A stretch of DNA of 64,000 nt, from contig JABJAH010000018.1 of NCBI GenBank assembly GCA_018666155.1, positions 50,463 to 114,462 of the forward strand, read 5' to 3'. This document shows, one piece after another, positions 1-9,337 of this stretch (position 1 is its first letter; every line of letters begins with the position of its first letter). The notes below the pieces were generated by a model. It was not told where the DNA came from, made no database searches, and saw nothing but the letters and a program-made list of their open reading frames with translations. Both the position numbers and the translations under genes were made by a program. This stretch comes from Rhodospirillaceae bacterium. Its GTDB lineage: Bacteria; Pseudomonadota; Alphaproteobacteria; Rhodospirillales; Rhodospirillaceae.

Positions 1-817
1 AGGTTCTGCACGCCTCCATCAACTCCTTAAGCGGATACTTTTTATTGATCGGCATGATTTGCGATCGAACGTCGTCGTTCGCCGCATGAAGCGAGATCGC
101 GAGATTGACCCGGAGCTCTTCGCCACATCGTGCGATCTCGGGAACGACTCCCGAGGTTGATAAGGTAATGCGGTGTCGGCTGACCGATATCCCGTCACCG
201 GTCATAACGATCTGCATCGCTTTCTTTACGGATTCGAAATTATAGAGTGGCTCGCCCATGCCCATGAGGACGATGTTGGTCAGCCGCCTCGAGTCATCTT
301 TTGGCGTTGGCCATTCGCCCAGGGCATCACGGGCCACCATAATTTGGGCGAGTATTTCGCCAGGCGTCAGATTGCGCACTAGCCGTTGGGTGCCCGTATG
401 GCAGAATCGGCAGGTCAGGGTGCAGCCCACCTGTGATGAGATGCACAGGGTTCCCCGGTCGTCTTCGGGAATCAAGACGGCCTCCGCCTTTTGTCCGTCG
501 GCGAAGGCATGAAGCCACTTGCGGGTGCCGTCTTCCGAAAGCTGTTCTTGGGCGATCTTAGGGCGCTCGAGGGTAAACGTGTCCGCCAGCCGGGTGCGAA
601 ATTCCTTGGATACGTCCGTCATATCCTCGAAAGTGCGGGCGCCTTTGCTGTAAATCCATTGAAACAGCTGGGTTCCGCGGTAGGGTTTCTCGCCCATGTC
701 CACGGCTAAAGCGGTCATTTCAGCCTTATCGAGGCCGATCAACGGCAGGCGGCCATCTGCCGCTATAGGGCCGGCAGCGGCCAGTGAGGTCAGGTCGGGG
801 CGGTCGGTATCGGGCAT
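1..817 (-). CDS. rlmN: 23S rRNA (adenine-C2)-methyltransferase RlmN, 3' part cut by window edge
   Basis: Radical-SAM methylase that modifies A2503 of 23S rRNA and A37 of some tRNAs. Reading back from the ATG at 815-817 gives about 272 residues without a stop, so the C-terminus lies outside the window. The iron-sulfur motif CTLTCRFC (CX3CX2C) is present, followed by the family motifs [29 protein letters not shown] and [20 protein letters not shown], which are diagnostic of RlmN. The N-terminal part includes the usual [17 protein letters not shown] region. GAGG lies just upstream of the ATG. The gene is divergent from the OmpA-type lipoprotein gene. The second catalytic Cys of the C-terminus cannot be checked because it is not in the window. 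Confidence 0.96.
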   Translation of the reverse strand, partial: MPDTDRPDLTSLAAAGPIAADGRLPLIGLDKAEMTALAVDMGEKPYRGTQLFQWIYSKGARTFEDMTDVSKEFRTRLADTFTLERPKIAQEQLSEDGTRKWLHAFADGQKAEAVLIPEDDRGTLCISSQVGCTLTCRFCHTGTQRLVRNLTPGEILAQIMVARDALGEWPTPKDDSRRLTNIVLMGMGEPLYNFESVKKAMQIVMTGDGISVSRHRITLSTSGVVPEIARCGEELRVNLAISLHAANDDVRSQIMPINKKYPLKELMEACRT

Positions 818-994
818 AGGCCCTCTTACGCTTAATCCTCTGAATCGCAAAGGGTTCTTATCACTCCCGGGGCACGACGCTAAAAAGACGGTCCGGTCCC
901 GTTTCTCGGGGAATTTCGGACCCTAGGCCCTGAGTGGCCTGAGAGCGGGTCTGGAAAATGAGAACGGGGACGTCGCTTGAGGGAGAGGGATTCC
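818..994. other. Divergent intergenic region rlmN / OmpA-type lipoprotein
   Basis: About 177 bp between two divergent genes, so it must hold both promoters. An imperfect hairpin is visible: GTCCG (891-895) and CCCG (898-901) face CGGG (907-910) and CGGAC (917-921). No clear -35/-10 pair could be picked by eye. Confidence 0.3.
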
Positions 995-1846
995 ATGATG
1001 TTACGCGCGGTGATGATGGCAACAGCTGCTTTATCTTTGGCAGCTTGTGGGGCTAATTACGATGTTATGGGAGCGCGCTCCCTGCCCAATCGTGGCGAAG
1101 ACTTTCATCGCGCCCTGCAAACGGACTATGCCGATTTGGCTGCCTCTGAAAAATCAGAGGCTGACTGGGCCGACGCCAGAGAGTTTGTGTCCAGAGCCCG
1201 CCGCGCCGCCACCGGTGAAACATTCCCGCCTGAAACGCTCAACAACCGCGACATCCCCGGCCATGCGTCCAAGTCTATCGGTGACGCCCGCGCCCGTTTG
1301 ATTGCTGTTTTGAACGACGGCACGCGTACCAGCATGCCGGTCATGGCCGCGATGGCCCAGTCCGGATTTGATTGCTGGATGCAAGAACAAGAAGAAGAAG
1401 ATCGCCAGCCCGAAGACATTGCGGCTTGCCGGTCGAGCTTCAACACCGCTCTGCGCGCTTTAGAAGCCGCTAAGCCGGCACCGGTTGCACAAGCTGCCCC
1501 CGCTTCTTCCATGCCCGACCAGTTCCAGATTTATTTCGACTTTGATTCTGCAAATCTGAACGCCGCAGCGCAGGCCGTCGTGACCCAAATCTCAGAGGCC
1601 CACGAAAAATACAACCCGGCCACAGTGCTGGTGATCGGCCATACGGATTCTGCTGGTTCAAGTGACTACAACATCATGTTGTCCCAGAGCCGGGCTGAAA
1701 CGGTCTACAACGCGTTGGCCGAAGAAGGCATCGATCAAAGCGAAATGCGGGTCGAAGCCTACGGCGAAGAACGGCCCCGGACATCTCAGTCCGATGGCAC
1801 CCGTGAGCGAGATAACCGCCGCGTCGACGTTATTTTCGAAAAGTAA
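995..1846 (+). CDS. OmpA-family outer-membrane lipoprotein
   Basis: Predicted lipid-anchored envelope protein of 283 residues that binds peptidoglycan. The start is taken at ATG 995 because GGGAGAGGGA (981-990) is a good ribosome site for it; an in-frame TTG at 977 would destroy the short signal peptide. The first 18 residues form a lipoprotein signal with lipobox SLAAC, Cys18 being the lipidation site. Residues about 19-165 are an uncharacterised acidic, helical region. The last 115 residues are an OmpA C-terminal domain, shown by IYFDFDSANL, VIGHTDSAGSSDYN, LSQSRAETV and the final NRRVDVIF with the conserved Asp and Arg that hold diaminopimelate. It resembles Pal, but no tol genes are adjacent, so I do not call it pal. 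Confidence 0.85.
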   Translation: MMLRAVMMATAALSLAACGANYDVMGARSLPNRGEDFHRALQTDYADLAASEKSEADWADAREFVSRARRAATGETFPPETLNNRDIPGHASKSIGDARARLIAVLNDGTRTSMPVMAAMAQSGFDCWMQEQEEEDRQPEDIAACRSSFNTALRALEAAKPAPVAQAAPASSMPDQFQIYFDFDSANLNAAAQAVVTQISEAHEKYNPATVLVIGHTDSAGSSDYNIMLSQSRAETVYNALAEEGIDQSEMRVEAYGEERPRTSQSDGTRERDNRRVDVIFEK

Positions 1847-1851
1847 GCGTT

Positions 1852-1892
1852 CCGCCTTAGGCGGTAGCTGTGGTGCCTACCGCCCTAAGCGG
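1852..1892. terminator. Candidate bidirectional hairpin between convergent genes
   Basis: CCGCCTTAGGCGGTAG (1852-1867) faces CTACCGCCCTAAGCGG (1877-1892). The outer CCGC and inner GGCGGTAG pair well, with mismatches between them. It sits at the meeting point of the lipoprotein gene and moeB and overlaps the moeB 3' end. There is no clear T-tract, so this is only a possible terminator. Confidence 0.35.
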
Positions 1893-2664
1893 TAACGGTC
1901 GTTATAGTCGCCTGATCTGAACACAAGGCACAGCCCGGGTCGGGCTTGACCTTGACCATCCGTGTCGACAGATCAAGCGCGTCATAGATCAAGAGACGGC
2001 CCGCCATACTGTCTCCAATACCCAATATCTCTTTGAGTGCTTCCGTGGCCTGCAAAGACCCCATCACACCGGCCACAGCGCCGAGGATGCCGGCCTGCTC
2101 ACAGGTCCAAACGTCGTCGGGTGCCGGTGGCTCTGGGTGTAGGCACCGGTAACAGGGGCCGCCCGCATGGGGCTTATAGGTTGAGAGCTGTCCATCAAAC
2201 CGCAACACGGCGGCAGAGACCAATGTCTTCTTCTCAAAAAAGCAGGCGTCATTAATGAGAAACCGGGTCTCGAAGTTGTCGCTGCCGTCAGCGACCACAT
2301 CATACCCGCTGATTAGGCTGCGGGCGTTGGCGGCGGTCAGCCTCTCCTTGTGAGGAATAATTTTAACACCAGGGTTTATGGCGTGCGCGCCTTCCGTTGC
2401 GCTGTCCACTTTGGACACCCCGACATGCGCCGTCGTGTGCAGCACCTGACGTTGCAGATTGGAGATATCGACAGTGTCGTCGTCGACAACACCAATGGTC
2501 CCAACACCTGCGGCCGTAAGATATTGAATGAGCGGCGACCCCAGCCCCCCGGCTCCGATGACAAGCACCTTCGCGGCCAGTAATTTTTCCTGGCCGTCCG
2601 CGCCCACTTCTTTCAAATGAATATGGCGGGCGTAGCGTTCAATTTGGTCTTCTGAAAGGCTCAT
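1885..2664 (-). CDS. moeB: HesA/MoeB/ThiF-family sulfur-carrier adenylyltransferase
   Basis: E1-like enzyme of 259 residues that adenylates the C-terminal Gly of a ubiquitin-like sulfur carrier (MoaD in molybdopterin synthesis, or ThiS in thiamine synthesis). The nucleotide site VLVIGAGGLGSPLIQYLTAAG (about 33-53), the Asp-rich strand VVDDDTVDISNLQRQVLH and VADGSDNFETRFLIND are all present. The zinc knuckles are CYRC and, near the C-terminus, CALC; the conserved Cys in VWTCEQAGILG is also there. It lacks the rhodanese domain of longer MoeZ forms. The start is 18 bp after the dut stop, so it is probably cotranscribed with dut and coaBC. MoeB and ThiF cannot be separated by sequence reading alone; moeB is the commoner assignment. 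Confidence 0.88.
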   Translation of the reverse strand: MSLSEDQIERYARHIHLKEVGADGQEKLLAAKVLVIGAGGLGSPLIQYLTAAGVGTIGVVDDDTVDISNLQRQVLHTTAHVGVSKVDSATEGAHAINPGVKIIPHKERLTAANARSLISGYDVVADGSDNFETRFLINDACFFEKKTLVSAAVLRFDGQLSTYKPHAGGPCYRCLHPEPPAPDDVWTCEQAGILGAVAGVMGSLQATEALKEILGIGDSMAGRLLIYDALDLSTRMVKVKPDPGCALCSDQATITTVTA

Positions 2665-2682
2665 GAATGCGCTCGGTTCAGG

Positions 2683-3138
2683 TCAGCCGGTACCGGTTGA
2701 ACCAAACCCGCCCGCGCCGCGCATTGTGTCTGGAAGCTCAGAGACCTCTTCCAATGTGGCGCGGGTAACGGGGGCAATGAGCATCTGGGCGATGCGTTCG
2801 CCGCGGGTGATCTCAAACGCTGCTTTGCCATGGTTGATCAAAATGACTTTCACTTCGCCGCGATAGTCCGCGTCAATGGTGCCCGGTGTGTTGAGCACGG
2901 TGACGCCATGCTTTGCGGCCAACCCAGATCGTGGCCGAACCTGCGCTTCATGACCGGTCGGTAACGCCATGGATAAGCCAGTTGGCACCAGAGCATGCTC
3001 TCCCGGCGCCAGTGTGACCGGCGCGTCAACGGCGGCATAAAGATCCATCCCCGCGGCATCGTCGGTTTGATAGGAGGGCAGTGGCAGGTCGGCCCCATGG
3101 GGCAAACGCTTAATGGCAACAGGAACGGTACTGGGCAT
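2683..3138 (-). CDS. dut: Deoxyuridine 5'-triphosphate nucleotidohydrolase (dUTPase)
   Basis: Hydrolyses dUTP to dUMP and pyrophosphate, which keeps uracil out of DNA and supplies dTMP synthesis. The 151-residue protein has the trimeric dUTPase motifs in order: AAGMDLYAA (motif 1), RPRSGLA (motif 2), [15 protein letters not shown] with the catalytic Asp (motif 3), RGERIAQM (motif 4) and the C-terminal [10 protein letters not shown] arm (motif 5). The start is ATG 3136-3138; an in-frame extension to 3204 would run into the coaBC 3' end and adds residues not found in the family. It lies 28 bp downstream of coaBC, the common pairing of these two genes. Confidence 0.96.
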   Translation of the reverse strand: MPSTVPVAIKRLPHGADLPLPSYQTDDAAGMDLYAAVDAPVTLAPGEHALVPTGLSMALPTGHEAQVRPRSGLAAKHGVTVLNTPGTIDADYRGEVKVILINHGKAAFEITRGERIAQMLIAPVTRATLEEVSELPDTMRGAGGFGSTGTG

Positions 3139-3166
3139 GGTGTCTCTTATTTCTGAAATCGGGGGG

Positions 3167-4369
3167 CTAAGATTTATTGATGTGATCGGCGATGTGAGTC
3201 GCAAGCCGTTCAGCGACAGCTTGCTTGCTCAGGGTTGGCCAGCTATCGGCGCCGTCTTCTGTAATGAGATGCACGGTATTGCTGTCACCGCCAAATCCGG
3301 CAGAGACATCGTTGGCAACAATCCAATCGCAATTCTTTGCATTGCGTTTCGCGCTGCCATTGTCGATGACGTTTTCGGTCTCCGCCGCGAAACCGATCAC
3401 CAAGTGGGGCCGGTCTTTGCCGGCCTTGGCAAGTGTCGCAAGGATATCTGGGTTTTCCGTCAGGCTCAGTGCAGGGGGCGTATCGCCGGTTTTTTTGATC
3501 TTTGATGTGGTGGAGTCAGCAACCCGCCAATCTGCGACAGCGGCCGCACACACAGCGATATCAAACGGCTTGGCGGCGGTGCAGGCGGTCAGCATTTGCT
3601 CGGCGGTTTCAACAGCCGTTACCGTGACTCCAGCCGGATCGGGTTCTTGCGTGGGCCCAGAGACCAAAGTGACTTTGGCACCTAAATCTGCCAACGCTGC
3701 GGCAATGGCATGCCCCTGCTTGCCCGACGAGCGGTTGGCAATGTAACGCACCGGATCAATGGGTTCGTGGGTTGGCCCGCTGGTTACCAGTGCGGACTGT
3801 CCTGACAACGGGCCGTGCTCGCGGCGAGACTTAAAAAAGCCATCAAGGGCAGCGACGATGTCGGCGACTTCGGCCATGCGGCCGTTACCAACTTCACCGC
3901 ACGCCATATCTCCTGCGCCGGGGCCGACAATGTGAATGCCTCTGTCCAGAAGTGTTGCGAGATTGGCTTGCGTCGCTGCGTGCTCCCACATCATCACATT
4001 CATCGACGGTGCAATCATGACCGGTTTGTCGGTGGCCAGGAGTGCCGTCGTCGCCAAGTCATCAGCCATGCCATAGGCCATCTTCGCCATGATGTTCGCC
4101 GTCGCCGGTGCAACAAGAACAATGTCTGCTTCACGACTTAAATTGATGTGCCCCATCTCGCTTTCGTCGGTCAGGGAGAAAAGGTCCTGAAAGACCTTGT
4201 CTCCGGACAGGGCAGCCAGACTCATAGGGGTAACAAACTGGGCGCCAGACTCAGTGAGAACGCAACGCACAGCGGCGCCCCGCTCGCGCAGGCGGCGGAT
4301 CAGGTCTGGTACCTTCACGGCGGCAATGCCACCTGAAACAATTAAGAGTATGCGTCGGTTCTCAAGCAC
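3167..4369 (-). CDS. coaBC: Bifunctional phosphopantothenoylcysteine decarboxylase / synthase CoaBC
   Basis: Carries out two steps of coenzyme A synthesis: CTP-dependent joining of 4'-phosphopantothenate with cysteine, then FMN-dependent decarboxylation to 4'-phosphopantetheine. The start is taken as GTG 4367-4369, which has AGGAAGG nine bases upstream and begins right at the family N-terminus ([19 protein letters not shown]); an ATG at 4408 has no ribosome site. The N-terminal half shows the flavoprotein motifs GHINLSR with the catalytic His, PSMN, and [13 protein letters not shown] with the active-site Cys. The C-terminal half shows [20 protein letters not shown] and the KIKK Lys. The usual IAAYK reads IAAVK here. 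It heads the coaBC-dut-moeB run. Confidence 0.96.
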   Translation of the reverse strand: MLENRRILLIVSGGIAAVKVPDLIRRLRERGAAVRCVLTESGAQFVTPMSLAALSGDKVFQDLFSLTDESEMGHINLSREADIVLVAPATANIMAKMAYGMADDLATTALLATDKPVMIAPSMNVMMWEHAATQANLATLLDRGIHIVGPGAGDMACGEVGNGRMAEVADIVAALDGFFKSRREHGPLSGQSALVTSGPTHEPIDPVRYIANRSSGKQGHAIAAALADLGAKVTLVSGPTQEPDPAGVTVTAVETAEQMLTACTAAKPFDIAVCAAAVADWRVADSTTSKIKKTGDTPPALSLTENPDILATLAKAGKDRPHLVIGFAAETENVIDNGSAKRNAKNCDWIVANDVSAGFGGDSNTVHLITEDGADSWPTLSKQAVAERLATHIADHINKS

Positions 4370-4462
4370 GATTTTGTGCCTTCCTGGGACAGGCCCTTCT
4401 AGGGCCATTCATTTGCGCGGGACTCTATACGAAACTGGGTCCTGCCGTCACCTCGGCCTTGT

Positions 4463-6007
4463 TTAGGTGGAAAGCCAAAGCAGCAGTGCCCCGGCCGCTA
4501 TCGCCCAGGGCCACCAGTTCAGACGGGATTGGCCGGGCGGGCCACCTCTGATGGCGGCGGCTGTTTCCGGGTCTAGTTTTAGGCCGTGTTGGCGAATCTG
4601 TCGGGTGGCCGCATCCACGCTATCAATCAGGCGCGGCAGCTTTTCTAGGGTCGTTGCGGCATCGGAGACGGCGTCTCGAATGCGTCCTTCGGGCCCGAGT
4701 TCTTGAACCATCCACTCTTCTATTAGAGGGCGTGCGAGTTCCCACATATTAACGTTGGGTGCAAGCGCCCGTCCGACCCCCTCGGCCAGCAACATGCTTT
4801 TTTGCAGCAATAACAATTGCGGCTGGGTTTGCATCTCAAAGGTTTCGGTGATTTGGAACAATTGGCCAAGCAGCCGCGCCAAAGAAATTTCGTTGAACGG
4901 TTTTCCAAGAATAGGCTCGGCGATAGAGCGGCAAGCCTGGGCGAAGGCCCCGACATCTTTTGTCGTGGGGACAAAGCCGGCTTCCATATGAATTTCGGCG
5001 ACGCGGGTGTAGTCGCGCGTCAAGAACCCGAGGAGCATTTCTCCCAGATGTCGGCGTGTCCGGGAATCGACTCGCCCCATAATGCCAAAGTCGATCGCGA
5101 TGAGAGTCCCGTCATCGGCCACGAACAAATTACCCGGGTGCATATCGGCATGAAAAAAGCCGTGATGAAAAACCATGCGGAAAAAGACTTCCGCGGAGGT
5201 TCGCACCAATTCGACGGGGTCTAGTCCGAGAGCGACAATATCGTCTGGTTGATCGACTCGAGCGCCGGAGACCCGCTCAAGGGTCAGCACATGTTCAGAG
5301 GTGCGCTGCCAGTCCACCACAGGAATTCGGAACCGTGGTTCGTCTGCGAAGTTTTCTCTCAACTCTTCGGCTGCCGCGGCTTCAAACCTCAGATCCATCT
5401 CAATCCGAACGGACTCTTCAAAGGTCTGAACGGTTTCGATGGGTTTAAGACGACGCAACTTCGGCTGCGTCCGTTCAACCGACTCGGCCAGCCAGTAGAA
5501 GAGATCAATGTCGCGGGCGAAGGCTTCGCGTATACCCGGCCGTAGAATTTTTACGGCGACGTCATCTCCAGCGGTCGTTGTCGCAAAATGAACTTGCGCA
5601 ATGGAGGCGGCTGCGACGGGTGTTGGGTCGATGGACTCAAACAGGGCATCGGTGCCGCCATCAAAATCAGACGCGATGATCTTGGTCGCGTCGTTGAAAG
5701 CGAAGGGCGGCAGACGGTCTTGCAGATTTGTGAGGTCGTCGGTGATCTCTTGGCCGAGCAGATCCGGTCGCGTTGATAGGGCTTGCCCCAGTTTGATGAA
5801 GGTGGGGCCGAGAGACGTTAAGGCCGCAGCAAGACGTTGGCCTGGCCGTTGCGCGCTCAGGGCCGGGTTTGGCTTCGCGGTGAGGCGAACAAGCTTGGCC
5901 AGTGTTCTGCCTTCGGCGTAGCCCTCAAACAAAAACAACGCATCGTGTTTTGCGAGGGTGCGCCCAATGGCAAACAAGCGGCTCAGGTTACGGATCGTAC
6001 GAATCAT
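4463..6007 (-). CDS. ubiB: Ubiquinone biosynthesis accessory kinase-like protein UbiB
   Basis: Member of the ABC1/ADCK/UbiB atypical kinase family needed for coenzyme Q synthesis, probably an ATPase helping the membrane-bound Ubi complex rather than a hydroxylase as once thought. The 514-residue protein has the family KxGQ motif (KLGQ, 72-75), the Ala-rich AAAS loop (132-135), ExD (203-205), HADMHPGN (286-293) and DFG (306-308). A C-terminal hydrophobic stretch, WAIAAGALLLWL, is the expected membrane anchor. It lies 48 bp downstream of ubiE on the same strand, the classical ubiE-ubiB pairing. Confidence 0.95.
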   Translation of the reverse strand: MIRTIRNLSRLFAIGRTLAKHDALFLFEGYAEGRTLAKLVRLTAKPNPALSAQRPGQRLAAALTSLGPTFIKLGQALSTRPDLLGQEITDDLTNLQDRLPPFAFNDATKIIASDFDGGTDALFESIDPTPVAAASIAQVHFATTTAGDDVAVKILRPGIREAFARDIDLFYWLAESVERTQPKLRRLKPIETVQTFEESVRIEMDLRFEAAAAEELRENFADEPRFRIPVVDWQRTSEHVLTLERVSGARVDQPDDIVALGLDPVELVRTSAEVFFRMVFHHGFFHADMHPGNLFVADDGTLIAIDFGIMGRVDSRTRRHLGEMLLGFLTRDYTRVAEIHMEAGFVPTTKDVGAFAQACRSIAEPILGKPFNEISLARLLGQLFQITETFEMQTQPQLLLLQKSMLLAEGVGRALAPNVNMWELARPLIEEWMVQELGPEGRIRDAVSDAATTLEKLPRLIDSVDAATRQIRQHGLKLDPETAAAIRGGPPGQSRLNWWPWAIAAGALLLWLST

Positions 6008-6055
6008 TGAGGTCGAATCAATTTTCTAAAGGGTGAGTGCCGGTGATTGGCCCGT

Positions 6056-6829
6056 TTATAATCGCCACCCGGAATGGATGGCCGCAATTCCGCCAGCCAG
6101 ATTGCGATAGCTGACGCGACCAAACCCGGCGTCCCCCATCATGTCGACCAATCTGTCTTGCTCCGGGAACTGGCGAATGCTTTCCGCCAAATATTGGTAT
6201 GCTTCGCTGTCACCGGCCACCATTTGTCCGAGGCGGGGCAGAATTGAAAAGGAATAGGTGTCGTATAGCTTGTCCAATCCAGGCAGAACAACTTTGCTAA
6301 ACTCAAGGCAGAGGAATCGGCCGCCGGGTTTTAGAACGCGCTTGGCTTCGCATAGGGCCGTTTGGATCTCGGTGACATTTCTCAATCCAAAGGCGATGGT
6401 GTAGGCATCGAAGTGCATGTCGGGAAACGGCAGGGACTCGGCATTGCCGACCGCCCAATCTAATCCACCAAGTTTACCTAAATCGAGGGCCCGGTCGCGG
6501 CCATGTTCCAGCATGGCCTGATTGATGTCGCAGACCGTCACCGATCCCGACTCTGCCCGTGGGCTCATTCGGTCAAGGAGACGAAAGGCGATGTCGCCTG
6601 TTCCGCCTGCAACGTCAACGATCGACCAGTCAGCCCGGGGGGCGAGCCAGTCGGCCATCGCATCCTTCCATAACCGGTGAACGCCACCGCTCATGAGATC
6701 GTTCATAAGGTCATACTTTGGGGCCACGGCGTCGAACACGGCGCGGACCCGCCCAGCCTTCTCCGCCGCGGCGACGGTCTCGAACCCGAAATGGGTCGCG
6801 TTTTCAGGCGTTTGTACGTCGATGCTCAT
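6056..6829 (-). CDS. ubiE: Bifunctional demethylmenaquinone / 2-polyprenyl-benzoquinol C-methyltransferase UbiE
   Basis: SAM-dependent C-methylase of ubiquinone (and, where present, menaquinone) synthesis. The 257-residue protein has the UbiE signatures [25 protein letters not shown] (about 31-55), the SAM site [10 protein letters not shown] (71-80), [22 protein letters not shown], and the closing IAAIHSGW. The start ATG 6829 is preserved with a typical family N-terminus. It is the first gene of a minus-strand run with ubiB and is divergent from mutM (about 105 bp between them). Since ubiB and no men genes are seen, ubiquinone is the likely product. Confidence 0.96.
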   Translation of the reverse strand: MSIDVQTPENATHFGFETVAAAEKAGRVRAVFDAVAPKYDLMNDLMSGGVHRLWKDAMADWLAPRADWSIVDVAGGTGDIAFRLLDRMSPRAESGSVTVCDINQAMLEHGRDRALDLGKLGGLDWAVGNAESLPFPDMHFDAYTIAFGLRNVTEIQTALCEAKRVLKPGGRFLCLEFSKVVLPGLDKLYDTYSFSILPRLGQMVAGDSEAYQYLAESIRQFPEQDRLVDMMGDAGFGRVSYRNLAGGIAAIHSGWRL

Positions 6830-6934
6830 GATGGTGGGGAGCTTAAACGAAGCGCCTAAGGTGAACCATCCCTATAACCTTACGCCTCCGCAGGGCCTCG
6901 ACAAACCGGGATGTCCTAGCGCAGTCTCCGCCGC

Positions 6935-7771
6935 ATGCCTGAGTTACCCGAAGTAGAAACCACCTGCCGTGGCCTGGCGACGGTCCTTGAGGGTCGGCGG
7001 CTGACCAACGTCGAGGTCAGGCGTCCCAACATGCGCATTCCGTTCCCGAAAGGATTGGCCGACCTCTTAACGGGCCGCACCATCGAGCGCATTGCCCGGC
7101 AGGCTAAGTATATATGTATGCATCTCGATGACGGGCAGGTCGCGCTGGCTCATCTCGGGATGTCCGGCCGGATGACCATTACACAACCGGAGACACAACC
7201 GGGAAAACACGATCACGTTGTCTTTGATACGGACGATGGGACTCGTGTGTTGTTTAATGATCCCCGCCGGTTTGGGCTCCTGACCCTCACGACCGAAGAC
7301 GATCTTTCGACCCACAAGCTGCTGGCGCGCATGGGCCCCGACCCTCTTGGAAACAGCTTTAACGCCGCTGTTTTATCGGCGGCGCTTAAAGGGAAAGGCA
7401 CCTCAATTAAGGCGGCCCTCCTTGATCAACGGGTGGTTGCTGGCCTCGGTAATATTTATGTGTGTGAAGCCTTGTTTCGCGCTGGTATATCGCCCCGTCG
7501 CAAAGCCAGTACGGTGAGCGGTAAGCGTGCTGACCGTCTGGTCCCGGTCATTAAAGATGTCCTGATGGAGGCCATTGCTGCTGGTGGTTCGACCTTGCGA
7601 GACTATGCTCAACCATCTGGCGAGTTGGGATATTTCAAGTTCAGTTGGAACGTCTACGGACGAGAGGGAAAACCTTGTTCCTGCGATTCAGACGGAAAAA
7701 AGGATATCCTCGTAAAACGAATCGTTCAGGCTGGGCGATCCACTTTCTTTTGTTCTAGGTGCCAAAGATGA
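6935..7771 (+). CDS. mutM: Formamidopyrimidine-DNA glycosylase (Fpg/MutM)
   Basis: Base-excision repair enzyme that removes 8-oxoguanine and formamidopyrimidines and nicks the abasic site. The 278-residue protein starts MPELPEVETTCRGL with the catalytic Pro2 and Glu3. QAKYI carries the conserved Lys, and DPRRFG and the H2TH segment LLDQRVVAGLGNIYVCEALF follow. The C-terminal zinc finger is unusual: the first pair is C248-S-C250 instead of CxxC, with a longer stretch before C273-SR-C276, and the end is the standard CSRCQR. The gene is divergent from ubiE and overlaps the next gene by ATGA. Position before enoyl-CoA hydratase, rpsT and dnaA is common in alphaproteobacteria. Confidence 0.96.
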   Translation: MPELPEVETTCRGLATVLEGRRLTNVEVRRPNMRIPFPKGLADLLTGRTIERIARQAKYICMHLDDGQVALAHLGMSGRMTITQPETQPGKHDHVVFDTDDGTRVLFNDPRRFGLLTLTTEDDLSTHKLLARMGPDPLGNSFNAAVLSAALKGKGTSIKAALLDQRVVAGLGNIYVCEALFRAGISPRRKASTVSGKRADRLVPVIKDVLMEAIAAGGSTLRDYAQPSGELGYFKFSWNVYGREGKPCSCDSDGKKDILVKRIVQAGRSTFFCSRCQR

Positions 7772-8136
7772 AATACCGAACTGGGTTTATTTCAGCCGTC
7801 ATTTTTACCTTTGCTCTGGGCGCCGCACCCAGTCGTGGAGCGGATGTTTTTGTCTACGGCTTTGAAGATTTACCCCTGATGGCGGGCCTGTCCCAGGTGG
7901 TCGGGAACAGCATCCTGTTTGACACACCCCAGGGCCGCATTGTACAGGCCTCCGCGGTCGGCAAAGTTTCGCAGTCTGCAGTGCTCCAATTTTACTCTGA
8001 GACGCTGCCGCAGCTGGGATGGACGATTGTCGACGAAACCGAATTTCACCGAGAAGGCGAAACGTTAAGAGTTGAATTCACGACCCAGGATCAAAAGTTA
8101 GAAGTCCGGTTTCTCGTGGAGCCAACGGCAAACTAA
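7768..8136 (+). CDS. Small exported hypothetical protein
   Basis: A 122-residue protein I do not recognise beyond its location. The start ATG 7768 overlaps the mutM stop as ATGA, which suggests translational coupling; an in-frame GTG at 7759 is less likely. Residues 1-25 look like a Sec signal peptide (Lys/Arg, then FISAVIFTFALGAAPS and RGA), so the mature protein is probably periplasmic. The mature part is mixed, with a motif LPLMAGLSQV, SVLQFYSETLPQLGW-like helix-turn and a beta-rich end with alternating charged residues. Short secreted proteins of this shape are common between mutM and the enoyl-CoA hydratase gene in this group, but the function is unknown. Confidence 0.7.
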   Translation: MKYRTGFISAVIFTFALGAAPSRGADVFVYGFEDLPLMAGLSQVVGNSILFDTPQGRIVQASAVGKVSQSAVLQFYSETLPQLGWTIVDETEFHREGETLRVEFTTQDQKLEVRFLVEPTAN

Positions 8137-8202
8137 TAGTCACTCGCTTTCTCGACACCCACTTACACTCAAGTACTCATCACTCAAGGACACCTGTTTC
8201 CA

Positions 8203-8979
8203 ATGGCTTACGAAAACATTCTCGTCGAAACCCGCGGCCACGTCGGCCTCATCACGTTAAACCGGCCGAAGGCACTCAACGCCCTGTCGTCTGGTCTCGT
8301 GGCTGATCTTGGCCAAGCCTTGGATGGCTTTGAGGATGATGACGGTGTGCGCGCCATTGTCATCACAGGTAGTGAGAAGGCGTTTGCGGCGGGAGCCGAT
8401 ATCAAGGAAATGGCCGACAAGACGTTTGTCGATTGCTACGTCGGCGAGTTCATCACCAAGGGGTGGGAGCGCATCACGACATGCCGCAAGCCGATCATCG
8501 CAGCGGTCGCGGGCTACGCGCTTGGCGGCGGCTGTGAGGTCGCCATGATGTGCGACATCATCCTGGCGGCAGACACTGCAAAGTTCGGTCAGCCGGAGAT
8601 TACGTTGGGTATTATTCCAGGTGCCGGAGGCACCCAACGCTTGACCCGTGCAGTGGGCAAAGCCAAGGCGATGGACATGGTCCTGACCGGACGGCAGATG
8701 GATGCGGGCGAAGCTGAGCGCGTCGGATTGGTCAGCCGGGTCGTCCCAGCCGATGACTTAATTGATGTCGCCATGAAGGCCGCCGAGCGCATTGCCGATA
8801 TGTCGCTGCCCTCAGTGATGATGGCCAAGGAGTGTGTTAATCGCGCATTTGAGAGTTCGCTGGCCGAAGGTATTCGATTCGAACGCCGTATGTTCCACGC
8901 GACATTTGCCCTGGAAGATCAGAAAGAGGGCATGGCCGCATTCGTTGATAAGCGCCAACCCACCTTTAAACATCGTTAG
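8203..8979 (+). CDS. Enoyl-CoA hydratase
   Basis: Crotonase-fold enzyme of 258 residues that adds water to trans-2-enoyl-CoA in fatty-acid beta-oxidation, or a related acyl-CoA step. Oxyanion-hole residues lie in [11 protein letters not shown] and [12 protein letters not shown]. Both catalytic glutamates of true hydratases are present: Glu112 in GGGCEVAM and Glu132 in [20 protein letters not shown]. The substrate chain length cannot be told. AAGGA precedes the ATG. It is a free-standing monofunctional form, not a FadB fusion. The start follows the small exported gene by about 66 bp. Confidence 0.93.
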   Translation: MAYENILVETRGHVGLITLNRPKALNALSSGLVADLGQALDGFEDDDGVRAIVITGSEKAFAAGADIKEMADKTFVDCYVGEFITKGWERITTCRKPIIAAVAGYALGGGCEVAMMCDIILAADTAKFGQPEITLGIIPGAGGTQRLTRAVGKAKAMDMVLTGRQMDAGEAERVGLVSRVVPADDLIDVAMKAAERIADMSLPSVMMAKECVNRAFESSLAEGIRFERRMFHATFALEDQKEGMAAFVDKRQPTFKHR

Positions 8980-8983
8980 AAAT

Positions 8984-9001
8984 TCAGGCGTTTTCGCCTG
9001 A
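8984..9001 (+). terminator. Hairpin after enoyl-CoA hydratase gene
   Basis: Perfect 7-bp stem TCAGGCG (8984-8990), loop TTTT, CGCCTGA (8995-9001), five bases after the stop codon. There is no U-tract after it, so it may be a weak or factor-dependent terminator or an mRNA 3'-end stabiliser. The rpsT promoter begins just beyond. Confidence 0.4.
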
Positions 9002-9005
9002 GAGG

Positions 9006-9034
9006 TTGACGTCGGGGCGTGCCTTAACTATAAG
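9006..9034 (+). promoter_or_regulatory. Sigma-70-type promoter of rpsT
   Basis: TTGACG (9006-9011), spacer of exactly 17 bases, TATAAG (9029-9034), 36 bases before the rpsT start codon at 9071. Both hexamers are near the consensus, fitting a strongly expressed ribosomal protein gene. Confidence 0.75.
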
Positions 9035-9070
9035 GCGCGCCTTGATTCCCCGATTACACAGGATTGCCAA

Positions 9071-9337
9071 ATGGCCCACCATGCTTCGGCCAAGAAACGT
9101 ATTCGTCGCAACGCCCACCGGTTTGAGATCAATCATGCCCGCATGGGACGGATACGCACATCTGTCAAAAAAGTAGAAGTGGCGATTGCTGCTGGGGATC
9201 AGGCAGCGGCCCAGGACGCGTTCAAAGAAGCCATGCCCGAATTGATGCGTGGCCGCACCAAGGGCATCTTGCATGCCAACACGGTGTCGAGAAGAATTTC
9301 GCGTCTGAACGCTCGCATTAAGGCGATGTCAGCCTAA
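9071..9337 (+). CDS. rpsT: 30S ribosomal protein S20
   Basis: Primary 16S rRNA-binding protein of the small subunit, 88 residues, the normal length. [17 protein letters not shown] at the N-terminus is the S20 signature, and the rest is Lys/Arg-rich helix with [19 protein letters not shown] at the C-terminus. CAGGA sits upstream of the ATG. Monocistronic, with its own strong promoter at 9006-9034. It lies directly before dnaA, the usual place in many alphaproteobacteria. Confidence 0.97.
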   Translation: MAHHASAKKRIRRNAHRFEINHARMGRIRTSVKKVEVAIAAGDQAAAQDAFKEAMPELMRGRTKGILHANTVSRRISRLNARIKAMSA

